From: Siphlonurus alternatus
Lineage: Eukaryota; Arthropoda; Insecta; Ephemeroptera; Siphlonuridae
Length of the DNA stretch: 64,000 nt
NCBI GenBank assembly: GCA_949825025.1
Contig: OX463781.1
Coordinates: forward strand, 40,809,150 to 40,873,149
Reading direction: 5' to 3'
Shown one piece after another: positions 1-11,604 of the stretch; the first letter of the stretch is position 1; every line of letters starts with the position of its first letter. The position numbers and the translations under genes were made by a program. The notes beneath the pieces were generated by a model. That model searched no databases. It saw nothing but the letters and a program-made list of their open reading frames with translations, and was not told the DNA's origin.

Positions 1-160
1 TGAGGCCACGAGTTGACAAAGATATTGTAAATTTCACAGGCATCACAGGATGAAACACTGCCCCAAAAGTCAATGATGTAGCTTGATAATAAGATAGCGA
101 ACCTCTCCTTTGACCGCATCTACTATCTTTTGTTTCACTGACCTATGACCTTGTCTCCAG

Positions 161-369
161 CTGACAAGGACATCCAAGGTCACCAGATGTTCTCCGAGTA
201 CCGCGACCCTTGCTGCCAGGCCCCAGGCAGAGATCATCCCTGGGCCATCGGCACGGAACTGCGGCAAGCCACCCTCTTCTCCCCTCAACTCTCGTCACCC
301 GACCATTTTCGTAAACTGCTCATCAATGACTCACTGCGGCGCAAGTTTGTGCTTGATGCGAATGTCTTG
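161..369 (+). CDS. SMPD3: SMPD3-type sphingomyelinase, penultimate coding exon
   Basis: The acceptor is a pyrimidine-rich run ending in CAG at 158-160 and the donor is GTAAGT at 370. The exon starts at the second base of a codon and ends on a complete codon. It encodes the YRDPC and PWAIGTELRQ segment. The in-frame ATG at 145 lies in the intron and is not a start. Confidence 0.75.
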
Positions 370-1131
370 GTAAGTCAAGCATGCAATCCTGGTAATTGCA
401 AGCATGTTTAATTTATTGCATATTTAATGCAGAAAAACTTCAATAAAAGATGTAATTATAATTATTCTCTTTCACCTGATGTATTACTATCAATTTTCCA
501 GTGTGTTAATTATTTTTATGAAAAATAGAGATTGAAATTTAACTTCCATCGTCATTTGATTAATACAATTGTGAATAAAAATTAATACCTTAGTATGTAT
601 CAGGTGAAAAAGAATAATTATTATATTACGTATTTTTATTGAATTTGTTAATGATTTTTCATTAAAAAATGCATACACATAACATGATGCCATATCCCTT
701 ACAAGGCCAGCAGCATTTTTACCTCAACCACAGATAGACCTAAACTGTAGTCTATTCTTACATACTTCACTTCCTTCATACTGTTCATTAAAAAATAGAA
801 AATACAAATGCACAAATTAAAAAAGTACATCATAATTCTGTATTTTTTCATAATAACACTTTGTATGTATATACTGTACTGAATCTCCCTGTGACCGACA
901 TCTGTACAGATCCACTCTCATGAGCTGATGACCAGCGTAGTGCAGCCCGGGCCAGATGGTCACATTCCCGTGGAGCCGTACGGTGGACGCAGGCGGGTGG
1001 ACCGACTGCTGGTGCGGGACACCGCCTCGCACGTCACAACCCTCCGCGGCTACGCCTTCTCGACCGCCCTCACTAACCTAACAGACCACCTGCCAGTGTG
1101 CATGTCTCTCTCCGTCACACCCAAGCACTAG
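161..1131 (+). CDS. SMPD3: Neutral sphingomyelinase, SMPD3 type, C-terminal part (2 exons)
   Basis: Two + strand exons (161-369 and 910-1131) join in phase 0 to encode the last ~143 residues of an endonuclease/exonuclease/phosphatase-fold enzyme. What is seen: a YRDPC...PWAIGT block in the first exon and, in the second, a GRRRVDRLLVRD block followed 23 residues on by LTDHLPVCMSLSV and a stop. Known for the family: neutral sphingomyelinases cleave sphingomyelin to ceramide and phosphocholine at membranes, and the Asp-His of the final DH motif belongs to the catalytic set. The YRDPC/PWAIGT block is what points to the SMPD3 (nSMase2) branch rather than SMPD2; that assignment is from memory of the family. 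The N-terminal membrane segments and most of the catalytic core lie left of the window. The gene converges on Sema1a, with about 10 kb between the two stop codons. I see no frameshift, so the gene looks functional. Confidence 0.75.
370..909 (+). other. Intron of the sphingomyelinase gene
   Basis: A 540-base A/T-rich intron with a GTAAGT donor and a TGTACAG acceptor at 903-909. I see no repeat element or coding potential inside it. Confidence 0.75.
910..1131 (+). CDS. SMPD3: SMPD3-type sphingomyelinase, last coding exon
   Basis: Encodes 73 residues beginning IHSHELMTS and ending SLSVTPKH, with TAG at 1129-1131. It is much more GC-rich than the flanking DNA, and the frame matches the preceding exon in phase 0. 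The LTDHLPV motif carries the conserved catalytic Asp-His pair of the superfamily. Confidence 0.78.
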   Translation: MHSHELMTSVVQPGPDGHIPVEPYGGRRRVDRLLVRDTASHVTTLRGYAFSTALTNLTDHLPVCMSLSVTPKH

Positions 1132-3186
1132 CTCGGACATCAAGCTCTCAAGATCAATGGTAAGCCAACGTACTATGTTTACCATTTCCCCTTTATGTTC
1201 TGTTGTTTCACTATAGTATCAGACTCAAAGTAAGATTGCATTTATTTACAGTTTGTTGAAAAAGTGTACCAATTTTTGTTTTGTTCAATGTATTTTGAAC
1301 ACAAAATCTGACCTTATCAAGTGACTAAATTTGTTTTTTGTGTTTGAGTGGTTAAAAAGATAGAATTTAACACTTAAAAAGTGAATATAAATAAATCTAC
1401 TAAAAAATTGTTAGAGTCAGGAAGCATCTCAAGGTTTATTACAAGTTTCTATTATTTCTTCCTGGACATTAAGTTTTATATTTTTGCTGTCTATTTTAGA
1501 AAGGAAAAAACATAAATACTGTTCCATGCTTTTAAGAAATGCTAGATGTGGATAAAATAATAAAATTAATAAGGTTCAGGAAGAATGTTGTATTCTGTGA
1601 TGGGAGTGTTACTTTTAAAATTAATGTGAAGATAGAAAATATTTATAATTAAAAATATCACAATTATATCTATAAATAATTAAAAAAAAAAATGCTTTAT
1701 AAATTTAACGATCAGATTCATGCATTATTTATATTGCTAAGGTATAACCTGAGAATTTGTCTGTCAAGGTCGCAGATAAAAAGAGGCGTGGCTACAGTGG
1801 CAACACTGTTGCACTAGTAATGCGAATAATCTGGCATCATCGCCACGGTTCGAAATATATGAAAACAATTCAGAAAAATAGTCTAAAAAATTAGGTTTTA
1901 GTAAAAAAAAAAAAAAAAAAGTAAAAGAATCCGTTGTATAGTTTTTTTGCAATGCTAATTAACAAATTTAACATTGGAAGGATACAAAATTCTCATTTAA
2001 ATAAATTATTAATTATAATTAAATCACCGGTTAAAAAATTTTGAAAAAATTCAGAGCTAATTTGACAATTGTTGTAAGTCCACCAAACTAGTTTGAAGAA
2101 CATCTGTTGTAACGAATTTTTCGTCCAAATGTCTCAGGTTAAGCCTTCAATAAACTGGTGCTGATGAAAAGCGTAGTTTGAAACTGTAACAATTACAGTT
2201 TTGCTACGAAAACAGAAAGGAATAGAATTAAAAATGTAGTATTTTAAAGGGGGAAAATTACAAAGACAACATCATGTAATTTTTAACAACCACTGTCAAC
2301 AAAAGTGTCAAATAATTCAAATCTAAAATTAAGACTCTATAATAAAAAATACAGTATTTTCCAGAAATATCGAGATTTCAAGATAAAGGTATCGTTGAAC
2401 TGGAGCATAATTTTCATGTTCTGTAAAGACAATGTATGCAATGTACCACCCAAGTAATTCAACACTTATTGGGTGTGAAGTCTTATTTAAGAGTGAAAAT
2501 TTTGAGTAAACACTTAGCATTCCTGTTTTTACTATACTACAGTATGTATACAATTTTAAAATCTTGATGTGAAAAAATATTATCTGGAGTAATACAGTAT
2601 ATATATATCAACCAATTTCCGCCCAAATAGCTGCCTTGCTTTTGGCAAGATATTGAGTCCGTAAAGTTGCAACCTAAATTAAGATGGGGTTTTATACCTG
2701 TTTTCAATATAAATTAATAGTATAGTATAATATATGTTGTTCCTGCTGAGAAATGCAACCTTGCTGTCTTCAATTTTGAACCAAAGCAATGTTTTGCTAA
2801 TAAAAAAATATCTTTATGGTGGTGAGGTTTAGGCAAGTCAATTCTTGCATTTAACTGCCATAATGTTTTGTTTATTTCCAGAAAATAACTCTTAAATAAA
2901 GTAGTACATTTTAATAAAAGGGTCCATGACAAATTTTTAGATCAATGTCAATTAATTTTTATTTTCAAGCTTGTGTATTCTTAAGAGTTCTAGCTTGCAA
3001 TTTAGGAATAGACACACTTTCCCCAACTTTGAGTGATATCCTCATTTAAATGTTTGCTGAAATTTAAAAGGTTATAGAAAATAAATACTTATTGTTGGGG
3101 AGAGTGTACATCACTGCAAGTCAGATAGACTTGTAGTATCAGACACTATACAGTTACATTATCTGAGCTTAAAGTAGAGAAATTTC
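1132..3186. other. 3' flank / 3' UTR of the sphingomyelinase gene
   Basis: A/T-rich DNA without coding potential. Possible AATAAA polyadenylation signals occur at 1390-1395 and 1559-1564, but such hexamers are frequent in this composition, so neither is assigned. A GTAAGC at about 1162 could be the donor of a 3' UTR intron. No mobile element was recognised. Confidence 0.4.
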
Positions 3187-3382
3187 TACGGTAAAAACTT
3201 GTTATTACGTAATTTGTTATAAGGTAAAAACTCAATATTGAGTAACGGAGTTAAGGTCCCGTAAAAAAATAATTAGTATTGCAGGTATAGGAAAAACTTG
3301 ATATAATTAAGGTATACTCAATATAAGGTAAACCCAATTTCCTGGGTCCCTTGACTTGACGTAATAATAAGTTTTTACTGTA
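3187..3382. mobile_element. Tc1/mariner-like MITE
   Basis: The terminal inverted repeats of about 24 bp read TACGGTAAAAACTTGTTATT at the left and, reverse-complemented, TACAGTAAAAACTTATTATT at the right. Both ends start at a TA dinucleotide, as expected for a TA target duplication. The interior repeats AAGGTAAAAACTCAATAT-like sequence in both orientations. There is no transposase; it is a non-autonomous element of about 196 bp. Confidence 0.6.
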
Positions 3383-4447
3383 TTCGTAATTAAGTTTAGT
3401 GAGTTTAATAATAGTACAGTAACTCATATTGATGGTGTGTGATGTGGAATAGTTGACAATGGACAACCTATATGATTTTTTTTTATTGCATAAATGAATA
3501 GAGAGTAACAAATTATGTTACTCCGTTTTTTTTTTTTTTTTTTCATACTTTTCCTTGTCCGGGAAGTACTAAACATTTATTGAAAGTGTGGCCACACCCC
3601 CTGAAGGTGTTTAGGCTGGCCCTATCCTTTTAATTAAAGACCAAAAGCTTCCAGGGAGCATGGCTACATTTTGAATAAACTATTGGAAAATACGTATTTC
3701 ACAAACTCTTCAAAATTCTAAAAATTAAAATATTAATAATAATAAATAAATCATAAAATTTGATATGATAAAGTGTCATGCAAGTTGTTCATTCTTAATA
3801 CGTAGTTAAGTTGTTTATTGAGTATCGATCAGAACAAAATATTCCAATGTTATTCTTATGTGTCAACTGATCTACATTTGACACTGCCACAAGCACAGAG
3901 AAAAGGTACTTTAGCTTATTTCAGTAGATGAAGTTTGTTACAAGATTTTAAAAAAGCCATTGCACATAAAATATAAAAAGTTTAATAGATTTTTAAATTA
4001 ATAAAACGCTTAATAAGTAATATATCCTGTAATTTTCTGCAGTGGCCTATATACCAGAGAAAATAGTTTTTGATGTGTATCAGTAATATGAAGTGTTGGT
4101 CTAGGTTTCATAATAATATGAAATTAGTGATTTTGATCTTGTGTTAATTAATAATTAAGTACATCTTGTGATCAGTGTAAAATTAGCATTAAAAATTAAA
4201 TGAAGATGTTTATAATAAGCTGCTATTAGGCAATCAAGTAAAGTGGAAGCTATATAAATAATAAAAAGAGGAATATTGTAGTAATGAAAACTAAAATTAA
4301 CTAAATTAAAATTGTGTAGAATTGTGTAAAGTCACTATAAAGTAATTAATTAGATTGAATGTATTGTGAAGTATAATATTTAAAAATGTATTTCATAAGA
4401 AGGATTTGTTTAAGATCCCTTTAATTGTCCTTAATCAACACACTTAG
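3383..4447. other. Intergenic A/T-rich DNA
   Basis: A segment at about 3455-3520 with GGACAACC and TATGATTTTTTTT resembles one arm of the inverted-repeat element at 13145-13335 and may be a decayed half copy. A T-run follows at 3526-3543. Nothing else was recognised. Confidence 0.35.
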
Positions 4448-4730
4448 TTTCCTGCATGTCATTTTTTTAAATAGCTCAATCGAAAAAAGATGTTGAAAAA
4501 ATACACCTATGAATTTTATGCATTTTTTTAACACTGCATCATGCCTAAAATAGACATTAAAAAGGTCACGTGACCTGGAGGCGCCTTCCGCAACGCTTAT
4601 GCTGATGTCATAACGTTCTTTGGTTCAATTATACTCTATATAATGCTTGTTAACAACCACGTTGCTATAGAAACTAACAATAATTTTTAATAAACAAGCA
4701 ACAATGCAATAATTATTTACAATTAAGTGT

Positions 4731-4964
4731 TAAGTGGTTCCCCAGGCTTTGGACATCGCTTTGGTCCATTGAGAAAAAGTAGAGGTGTCCGTCCTGACTG
4801 AGGTTTTCCACGGTTCCCTCAGTCTCACCTCAGCGAATGCTGGGACGCGTAAGCATGCAGGCCGTGGCCACTATCCGTTCCCTACCTTATCCCTACCCAG
4901 TACCCCGCCGCGAGCTGTAAGCTCTTAGGGGTGTATCCTCGTAAAAAAAAAAAAAAAAAAAAAA
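4731..4964 (+). mobile_element. Poly(A)-tailed short retroposon
   Basis: A GC-rich block of about 210 bp (GGTTCCCCAGGCTTTGGACA onward) ends in roughly 22 adenines. It is flanked by AAGTGTT on both sides (about 4724-4730 and 4965-4971), a possible 7-bp target duplication. It has no convincing tRNA A/B boxes, so it may be a SINE of another type or a truncated LINE tail. Confidence 0.5.
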
Positions 4965-5247
4965 AAGTGTTTTCACATATTCAAAAATCACTATGGAAAA
5001 ACGCCGTAGCTACTCCGTAGCAAATGTGTTAATTTTGCTGCGGCGCACCGTAGCTGTGCCGTAGCACCTCGCAATCTTCTGCGGCACGTTCTACGGAACT
5101 CCGTAGCAAAATCAAGATGAGTTTGATTTTGCTGCGGCATTCACATGATTTTCCGCCGCAGCTGCCGCAGACGAACAAGAATATGTGAAAGGCTTACGGC
5201 ATTGCTACGAAACTCCGTAGCGATTTTCGAATATGTGAAAGCACCTT
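4965..5247. mobile_element. MITE, TTTCACATATTC family, copy 1
   Basis: The termini AAGTGTTTTCACATATTC and, reverse-complemented, GGTGCTTTCACATATTC form imperfect inverted repeats. The interior is dense in CCGTAGC and GCCGCAG motifs and shares TTCCGCCGCAG and CGCAGACGAAC with the copy at 5500-5758, in the same orientation. Confidence 0.6.
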
Positions 5248-5499
5248 TATATAGTTGAATCAAAGAATGTCATAGGCTTTGCGGAAGTCACCTCCAGGTC
5301 ACATGATTTTTTTTAATCTCTTTTTTTAGGTACGATGCAGTGTTAAAAAAATTCACTTAAAATTCACAGGTGTATTTTTCAATCCCCTATTTTGATTGAG
5401 CCAGTAAAAAAAAAATGACATGCAGGAACCTAATTACGTTACATTTTTAGGATTTTTTTTTAATGCAATTTTTTATTTGCAGCTTTATATAATCATAAA

Positions 5500-5758
5500 A
5501 AGGTCCTTTCACATAGTCCGATTTTGCCGCAAAAACATATGCCGCAACTTGCCGCAACAAATGTTGTTGATGACGCTGCAAAATGCCGCGATGTCTTGCG
5601 GCACGTTTTGCGGCGTGAGAAAAATCAAAGTCTTTTCTTTTTCTGTGGCATTCACGTGAGTTTCCGCCGCAACAGCCGCAGACGAACTTGAGTATGTGAA
5701 AAGCTTGCGGTAATTCTGCAACACGCCGCAGCAAAATTGGACTATGTGAAAGGACCTT
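5500..5758. mobile_element. MITE, TTTCACATAGTCC family, copy 2
   Basis: It has perfect 20-bp terminal inverted repeats, AAGGTCCTTTCACATAGTCC at the left and its reverse complement at the right. The length is 259 bp, with a G/C-rich interior repeating TGCCGCA. Open frames across it are by-products of the repeat. I could not define a target duplication, and the superfamily is open. Confidence 0.75.
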
Positions 5759-6319
5759 AATGATATGTTGTGCTTTCAACGGTTTTTAAAGAAAAGAAAA
5801 GGGAATGATCAATTTCCTAAAGACCAATGAAAAGCGTGGAGTTTATCTTCAATCTATCTATGCCTGACAATATAATGCACGCTTTATGCCAGAGAATGTA
5901 ATTGTAATTATATTTATGTTGTAACATAAAGCTTATAATTAAATTGATGATAATTTTGTTGGTAATCGAGTGCCATTTAGAAAGTCAGAACATTACTCTT
6001 GGGGAATTATCACTCAGTATATGGAGACAAAAGGGGTGATATTCAAGAATTATTTACTGGGAGGATGGCCTAATTATCAAAGCTCTTTGACCCCAGCACT
6101 ATGACATGTTGGATCTTAGTGACGTCTTAGTCTTATCTTAGTCTCGATAAAATTGCATTGGCGGACAAAATTTGTAATGTATCAAGGTTCCTTAGTAGGT
6201 CCCATTCTCACACTAAATAATTTTTGGGTCTTATTCACAAAGATTTAAGAAGAAAGGAGTGATTTTTGTGCCTGGTAACAGAGGTTAGATCCTTAAAAAT
6301 ATCCTTCTTCAATCACTTC
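5759..6319. other. Intergenic DNA without recognised features
   Basis: A/T-rich. I see no gene, tandem repeat or inverted-repeat element here. Confidence 0.4.
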
Positions 6320-6710
6320 TTAAGGGTAAGGTAACATGCCCAATATATTATGTTAAAAAAAATCCCACTCATGAAAATTATGAAAAAAAAAAAAAAAATA
6401 ATAATAATAATAATAATAAAATGTTCTTCTCGACATCCCCTATCAGTAGCTAAAATATCAGGTTTACAAATATGAACTGTTTTTTATGTTATGAATTTTT
6501 AAAGTTGACCTAGCTATTTAACATAGAAGTTTCATTTCTCCATGTTAAAGTAGTAACTTTAAAAATTTATAACTCAAAAACTAGATCGTATTTGTTGACC
6601 TGATATTTTAGCTACTGATAGGGGATGTAGAGGAGAACATTTTAATTTATAATATTCATGTGTGGGATTTTTTTTTTTTTTTTCTATTGGGCGTGTTACC
6701 TTACCCTTAA
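6320..6710. mobile_element. TTAA-bounded palindromic MITE, copy 1
   Basis: The element starts TTAAGGGTAAGGTAACATGC and ends with a matching reverse complement, GTTACCTTACCCTTAA. The halves are near-mirror images over most of their length, with CCCCTATCAGTAGCTAAAAT on one side and its complement on the other. The TTAA at both ends suggests a TTAA target duplication, as in piggyBac-like elements. A simple (AAT)n run lies in the left arm. A second full copy is at 15758-16143 and a fragment at 41797. Confidence 0.7.
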
Positions 6711-9700
6711 TTAACCCTTTGTGAATCGCTCCCATGTGGAACTAACACTGAAGGCTGACCTGCCAAAAACTGCAAATCGGCATTCATTTATGGAGCTGTA
6801 GCACCCAAAAAAATAGTAACCTTCTGTCTCAAGCTCACATATGTATTTGTTTGACTAATCTGTTCTAATTACTGATATAATGACAAGATTTTTATATGGC
6901 AAGTTGCAATCATCCTGCTTGTAGTGCTTGGGTATTAAAAATCCTCTTCTATACTTATTATAATATGTTCTGCAAACGATATGCAAAAATACGCTTTATT
7001 ATCATAATTTACGTATATGAAATTATTTAGTATAATACTATAATAATATGACATGTATTTATGCCAATTTGCTAAATTTGAAATATTTATTTTGTTACAT
7101 ATTATGTTTTACTGTAACATAATATTTATAAATAATTTGTTATTTTATTGATTTTTTTTATGAAAAGTTTGTTAATTTTAACCTCATTTAAAGGATAAAT
7201 AATATGCCTTTATTATGTAACTACAGTATTTACAAATTTAACTTTGGAAAGAAAGGATGCATATATATTTTTGTAAAACATAAAAACCAAATCAAATTTA
7301 TTTATTTTATTGTATATTATTGGTTCAGTACACTGTTTACAAAAGAAAAATGTACATATTGTATTATGACCTTGCAAATTACAAATGCAGAGACCAATTA
7401 AGTTGAATTTATATTATCCTTTTTTTTTTTTTTTTAATATTATAATAATTATTAACATTTACTAAACAAAATTACATATGTGCTAGATTTTTATGACACC
7501 TCTCTGTTTTACTTATCAAGCCTACTTTTGTATTAAAAAAGTTTTATTTTTTTATTTAAAAACAGGAAAAATGGCACTAAATGCAGCTGCAGTGTTGCTC
7601 CATAAAACACAGAAACTTTCTCACAAAATATTTTTCTAATTGATAATTATATAATATATATAAAAAAAATGTATTACATTATATATTTTTTGAGGGCACA
7701 AGGGCTGTATTTACAAAAGAGAGTTTTTTTTTTTTTATTTTAGACTAGGTTTATGTTTTTTTCAGGGAATAATTACCAGATATTTTTAAATTTATCTACT
7801 ATATGGGGAGAAAAATAATTATTAATTTACTATGTTGAATTATTAAAATTATGAAAACTATATATGTTTGATTTTACAATATAATTATGAATGCAACGAT
7901 AAACAATAATTGTTTTTATTTTACTTGTTAAGATATTGCACTTACTAACATTTAAGTAATGTTAACATTACTTACATCTCCTTTGTTCAAAACCTGCCAA
8001 GTTTGTTTTCAAAAGTTAACGTTAACTTTGAGTCACTCTTGTGATTTTGCTGGTTTTGATTGGAGTATTGAGTATGCATAGTTTCCACAATATATAATAT
8101 AAATAAGAGAAGACTATTATTTACTTTCTTTTTTTTATGGATGTGGGTACTATAATTATTTTAAGTTGTGCAATATGGGGCTATAGAAAAATGATGTATG
8201 TTTTAATATTTGTATCACATTATACCCTCCCAAACCCTGAATATTTGAAATTTCTTGATAACACTGCTAACACAGGCACACAAGTCAACAACTAATATAA
8301 AGGCTTTGATACTTTATTTATTTTTTTTCTGTACTTATACTCTTATTACAATATTGGCGTAACATATATTTTTTACTTAATTATATCCATCAAGTTTATG
8401 TGTACCAAAGATTTAACTGAAAATTAAAAAAAAAAAAAAAAAAAAAAAAATTATTAAATATTATTTGAACAATATGCATTACAAAGCACATAATGTTTAT
8501 TTAAAAAGGCTTGATATATAATGTAATGTATAGAGCCTAGCTATCTACTTAGCAAAGTGATCATAAATTTAGAAAACAAAAGCAAGTTATACTGAAAATC
8601 ATAATTTTTGTTTAACACCAATATGATGTAAAAGTTAATAGTTTTGTTGAAAAATAAAGGCAAAATAATAATTTAAATTTTTTGTTTTCTTTTACAATAA
8701 ACAAATTTATAAAAAAAATGTGCCGTTATATTAGAAAGAGTGTTCTCTTAATCCATGCCTATAGCAAAATACCATCAAATATTACAGGAATTTTCTGAGT
8801 CATGGTTATATTAATTACGTACCGGTTAATTACCACATTATAATATAGCTACAATTAAAGATACAATTTTTTGTTGTCACTTTTAAGTTATTAATATAAA
8901 ACATGTTTACCTTTTTATATTAATTAATTTTACAGTACAAAATAGCATTCAGGCCTTGCAAGTTATGAATAATAATTAATTATTATAACTATTTTTTTAT
9001 ATTTATATATAAGAAACACTTTATACAGTAATTTTTAGTTTTATATAATTAAATATATATTATATCAGCTAAAAAACCCTGAAACAGCCAGAATGTAATT
9101 TAAATATGTAATTTTGGAAGTTGCTAAAAATTGCAACATATTAAGTGTAGATTAATACATAATTATATACATTTGCTGATAATATCTGAAAGGGAATTAT
9201 TTTAGTTAAATTTACAGGCTCATTTACACTACTTGGGAAAAAAGGATTTACAAAAAGGATTTTATTTTTGTACGGCACATGGACATACAAAAATTAGAGA
9301 AGGTAATAATTTCACAGTAGAAAATATTATCATTTGTGCAAAGCTCACACATGAAAATTAATGATACTTTAATAAAAAAAAAGGAGACGATATTGACTGT
9401 TTACAGCCTGTTTAGGTTAATAACATTGAATTATTAAAAAAGAACCATAATTTGTTGCAAATAATGTTAGAAAAAATAAATATATTAATGCAATTTTCTT
9501 ATTTTGCTTATGCATGCTTTAAAAAAATAAAATAAACAACTGTGGAGGGAGAGGGGAGATCAAAATATAACAAAAAAATTTGGGAAGTATTCATCAAAGC
9601 ACTTTGCAAAACAAAAACTTTGTACTAAAAAACAAACAAACCTTCGTTTCAAAGTGAGGTAAAATTAAACAATAGCTGTGCAAATATTTGAGATCATACC

Positions 9701-11526
9701 CTGATAAAAATTTAATAAAGAAATATGGTTAGTTTTTAGAAAAATGTCAGTAACTTTTTCATATTTTGGATGAAATTATTAATAAAAAATACATCATGAA
9801 AAAAAAAGGGTTTTTTTTTAGCATAAAATTAAGAATTTTTTCTTCTGAATCATAAAACACAAATTTATGTATTGAAAAGAAAAAATCAAAAGCACAGACT
9901 GCTTAGCAACAATTTAGAGTTTGTCTCAAAATATTATAAAATAACAAACTGAGGTTTTTGTTAAAGCAATAAAATAAAAACATTTATTAAATTGCATATA
10001 ATAAAATAAGTTTTAAAACAAATTCAAAATTTTAAAATTATATAAAAAAATAGTTCACTGTATAAAAAAATATCAAAGTAAATTGGATTCTTCTTTGGTT
10101 AAGAGCCTGAGTGATAAAATATCATTTTTACTTTTTTTTTTTTTCACAGGGGTTGTTATTTTTCATAAAAAATACTCCAAGAAATTGATAGTCTTCTAAC
10201 ATTACTGGAGTCCGTGATTATGATTAATCAATAGCACAATTAGTTCACAAAGCAGCACTGTCAAAGATTTTGCACGACAATTTTTTTAATGTTTGTTCTT
10301 TTTCTTTCGTAATAATATTTCTTCATTAATTATAAATATGTAGTTTTGACAATTTATACTAGATTAGAATTGACTGCAAGACACCCAATTTTCTATTAGA
10401 ATGGACAAACAACTATAATCATAATAATAAGGTAGAATATTATAGTATTATTTACAACAGAAAATTATTATATGCTTAAATTTAAAGAAGCATACAATTT
10501 TTTAACCATTTTTTTCACATTTTTTTTTCTTTTATTTTACTTTTTTATGTCTATAAAAACTTTAAAGTCTTTTTATTAAAATGTAGCTGCACTTCTTTCA
10601 CAGCTAAACATTAATAGAAGAGTTGTAGACACCAAAGATTTGCACATTAATCAATTCTTTGCATTTGATATTTTTTTTTTATACCTATTTACAACCACAA
10701 CAACAATCTAGATTTCTCTAGTGGCTATTTTATATTTATATAATATATTTTTTTGTAGTATTAATTAGTTAAACTTTACTGCATTCCTTTTTTGCAGTAT
10801 AAAATATCATTATAGGTCATGGAAAGATAAAATATCATATAATTCTATTCTACAATGATGTAACAAACCCTAAATTGAAAGTTGTAAAGCAAAAAAGAAC
10901 AAATAAAATCACTTTACATAATTTCATTACAGAAAGCATAAATATTGTTACAATTCAATATTTTTTAATGAATGGTTTACACTTATGACAAAAAGTTTGC
11001 TTTTCGCTGTTTCTTTTTTATTGTTTTTTGTTGCATTGTTTTCTGAAGTATATATGAAGATGAATGTTCTTTCTGTAAGGCTATACCTGTCACTTTAAAC
11101 TAGATAACATTTTCAGGCTATAATTAAAACACACATTCCTTCATATTATTTCAAGTTATTCTGATTTCTGTAATGAAACATTTTTTCTTGTTTGTTATTA
11201 TTTAATTCTTTCTTTTTAATCTTCTTCATAATCTCATATTTTATTTAAGGAACCATTCTTTTAATATATCATGTAAATGTAAGTTCCTTACTTTTTTGTA
11301 CACACAAGCATTTTTTTCGTCATCTTTCATTTTCTTTCTTATATTTTTTTCTTTCTTTGTGCTTCTTTAACCTTGTCACTTTGGGTAGGGAAATATATAA
11401 ATGTTGACACTTTGAAAAAATAAATGTTAAATGTCTTCCTCCCCCGTCTTTCATCTCCTTGTATACTTAAAAAACACTTAAATAGGCACCACTCCATTTC
11501 TTGTGTGTTACTGCAGCACCTCCTGA
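6711..11526 (-). other. Probable long 3' UTR / 3' flank of Sema1a
   Basis: Extremely A/T-rich DNA with homopolymer runs (for example A-run 8425-8449), no coding potential and, unlike the introns, no recognisable transposon, inverted repeat or SINE. Read on the - strand it begins right after the Sema1a stop codons. A possible AATAAA signal (- strand) lies at 11240-11245, but many such hexamers occur and the true 3' end cannot be fixed. Four - strand TGTAAATA octamers, the Pumilio-type site, occur at 7227-7234, 7708-7715, 10449-10456 and 10686-10693. How far transcription extends is inference. Confidence 0.4.
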
Positions 11527-11604
11527 CTATATGTCATCCTCCTCAAAGAGCAGGGGCCTTGCCTGCTCATCCCCTCCTGTGATGGGGGCACCCCTGCGTG
11601 GAGG
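11527..11604 (-). CDS. Sema1a: Candidate second readthrough extension of Sema1a
   Basis: After the TAG at 11605-11607 the Sema1a frame stays open for 25 codons. It reads PPRRGAPITGGDEQARPLL and then an acidic end, FEEDDI, before TAG at 11527-11529. GC content falls sharply just beyond this stop. It is short enough to be open by chance, so it is supported mainly by composition and by following the longer extension upstream. It could also be reached by splicing that removes the TAG, for example through the acceptor-like CCTCCACGCAG just after it. Confidence 0.3.
   Translation of the reverse strand, partial: PPRRGAPITGGDEQARPLLFEEDDI

Larger units (their letters stand above)
4448..5428. mobile_element. 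Foldback element with nested insertions
   Basis: Inverted arms of about 190 bp (roughly 4448-4645 and 5245-5428) match closely. Both carry TTCCTGCATGTCATTTTT at the outer end, then AATACACCT.TGAATTTTA, AACACTGCATC, GTGACCTGGAGG and ACTTCCGCAA-like sequence. The middle is occupied by a poly(A)-tailed retroposon and a small MITE, listed separately, so the element has served as an insertion target. Confidence 0.6.

Noticed and set aside
145..160. ATG at 145 as a gene start
   Set aside because: It lies upstream of a consensus acceptor at 158-160 and is intronic; the exon continues a protein from the left.
5447..5779. 110-codon - strand frame
   Set aside because: It lies over the MITE at 5500-5758 and its terminal repeats, with no protein homology.
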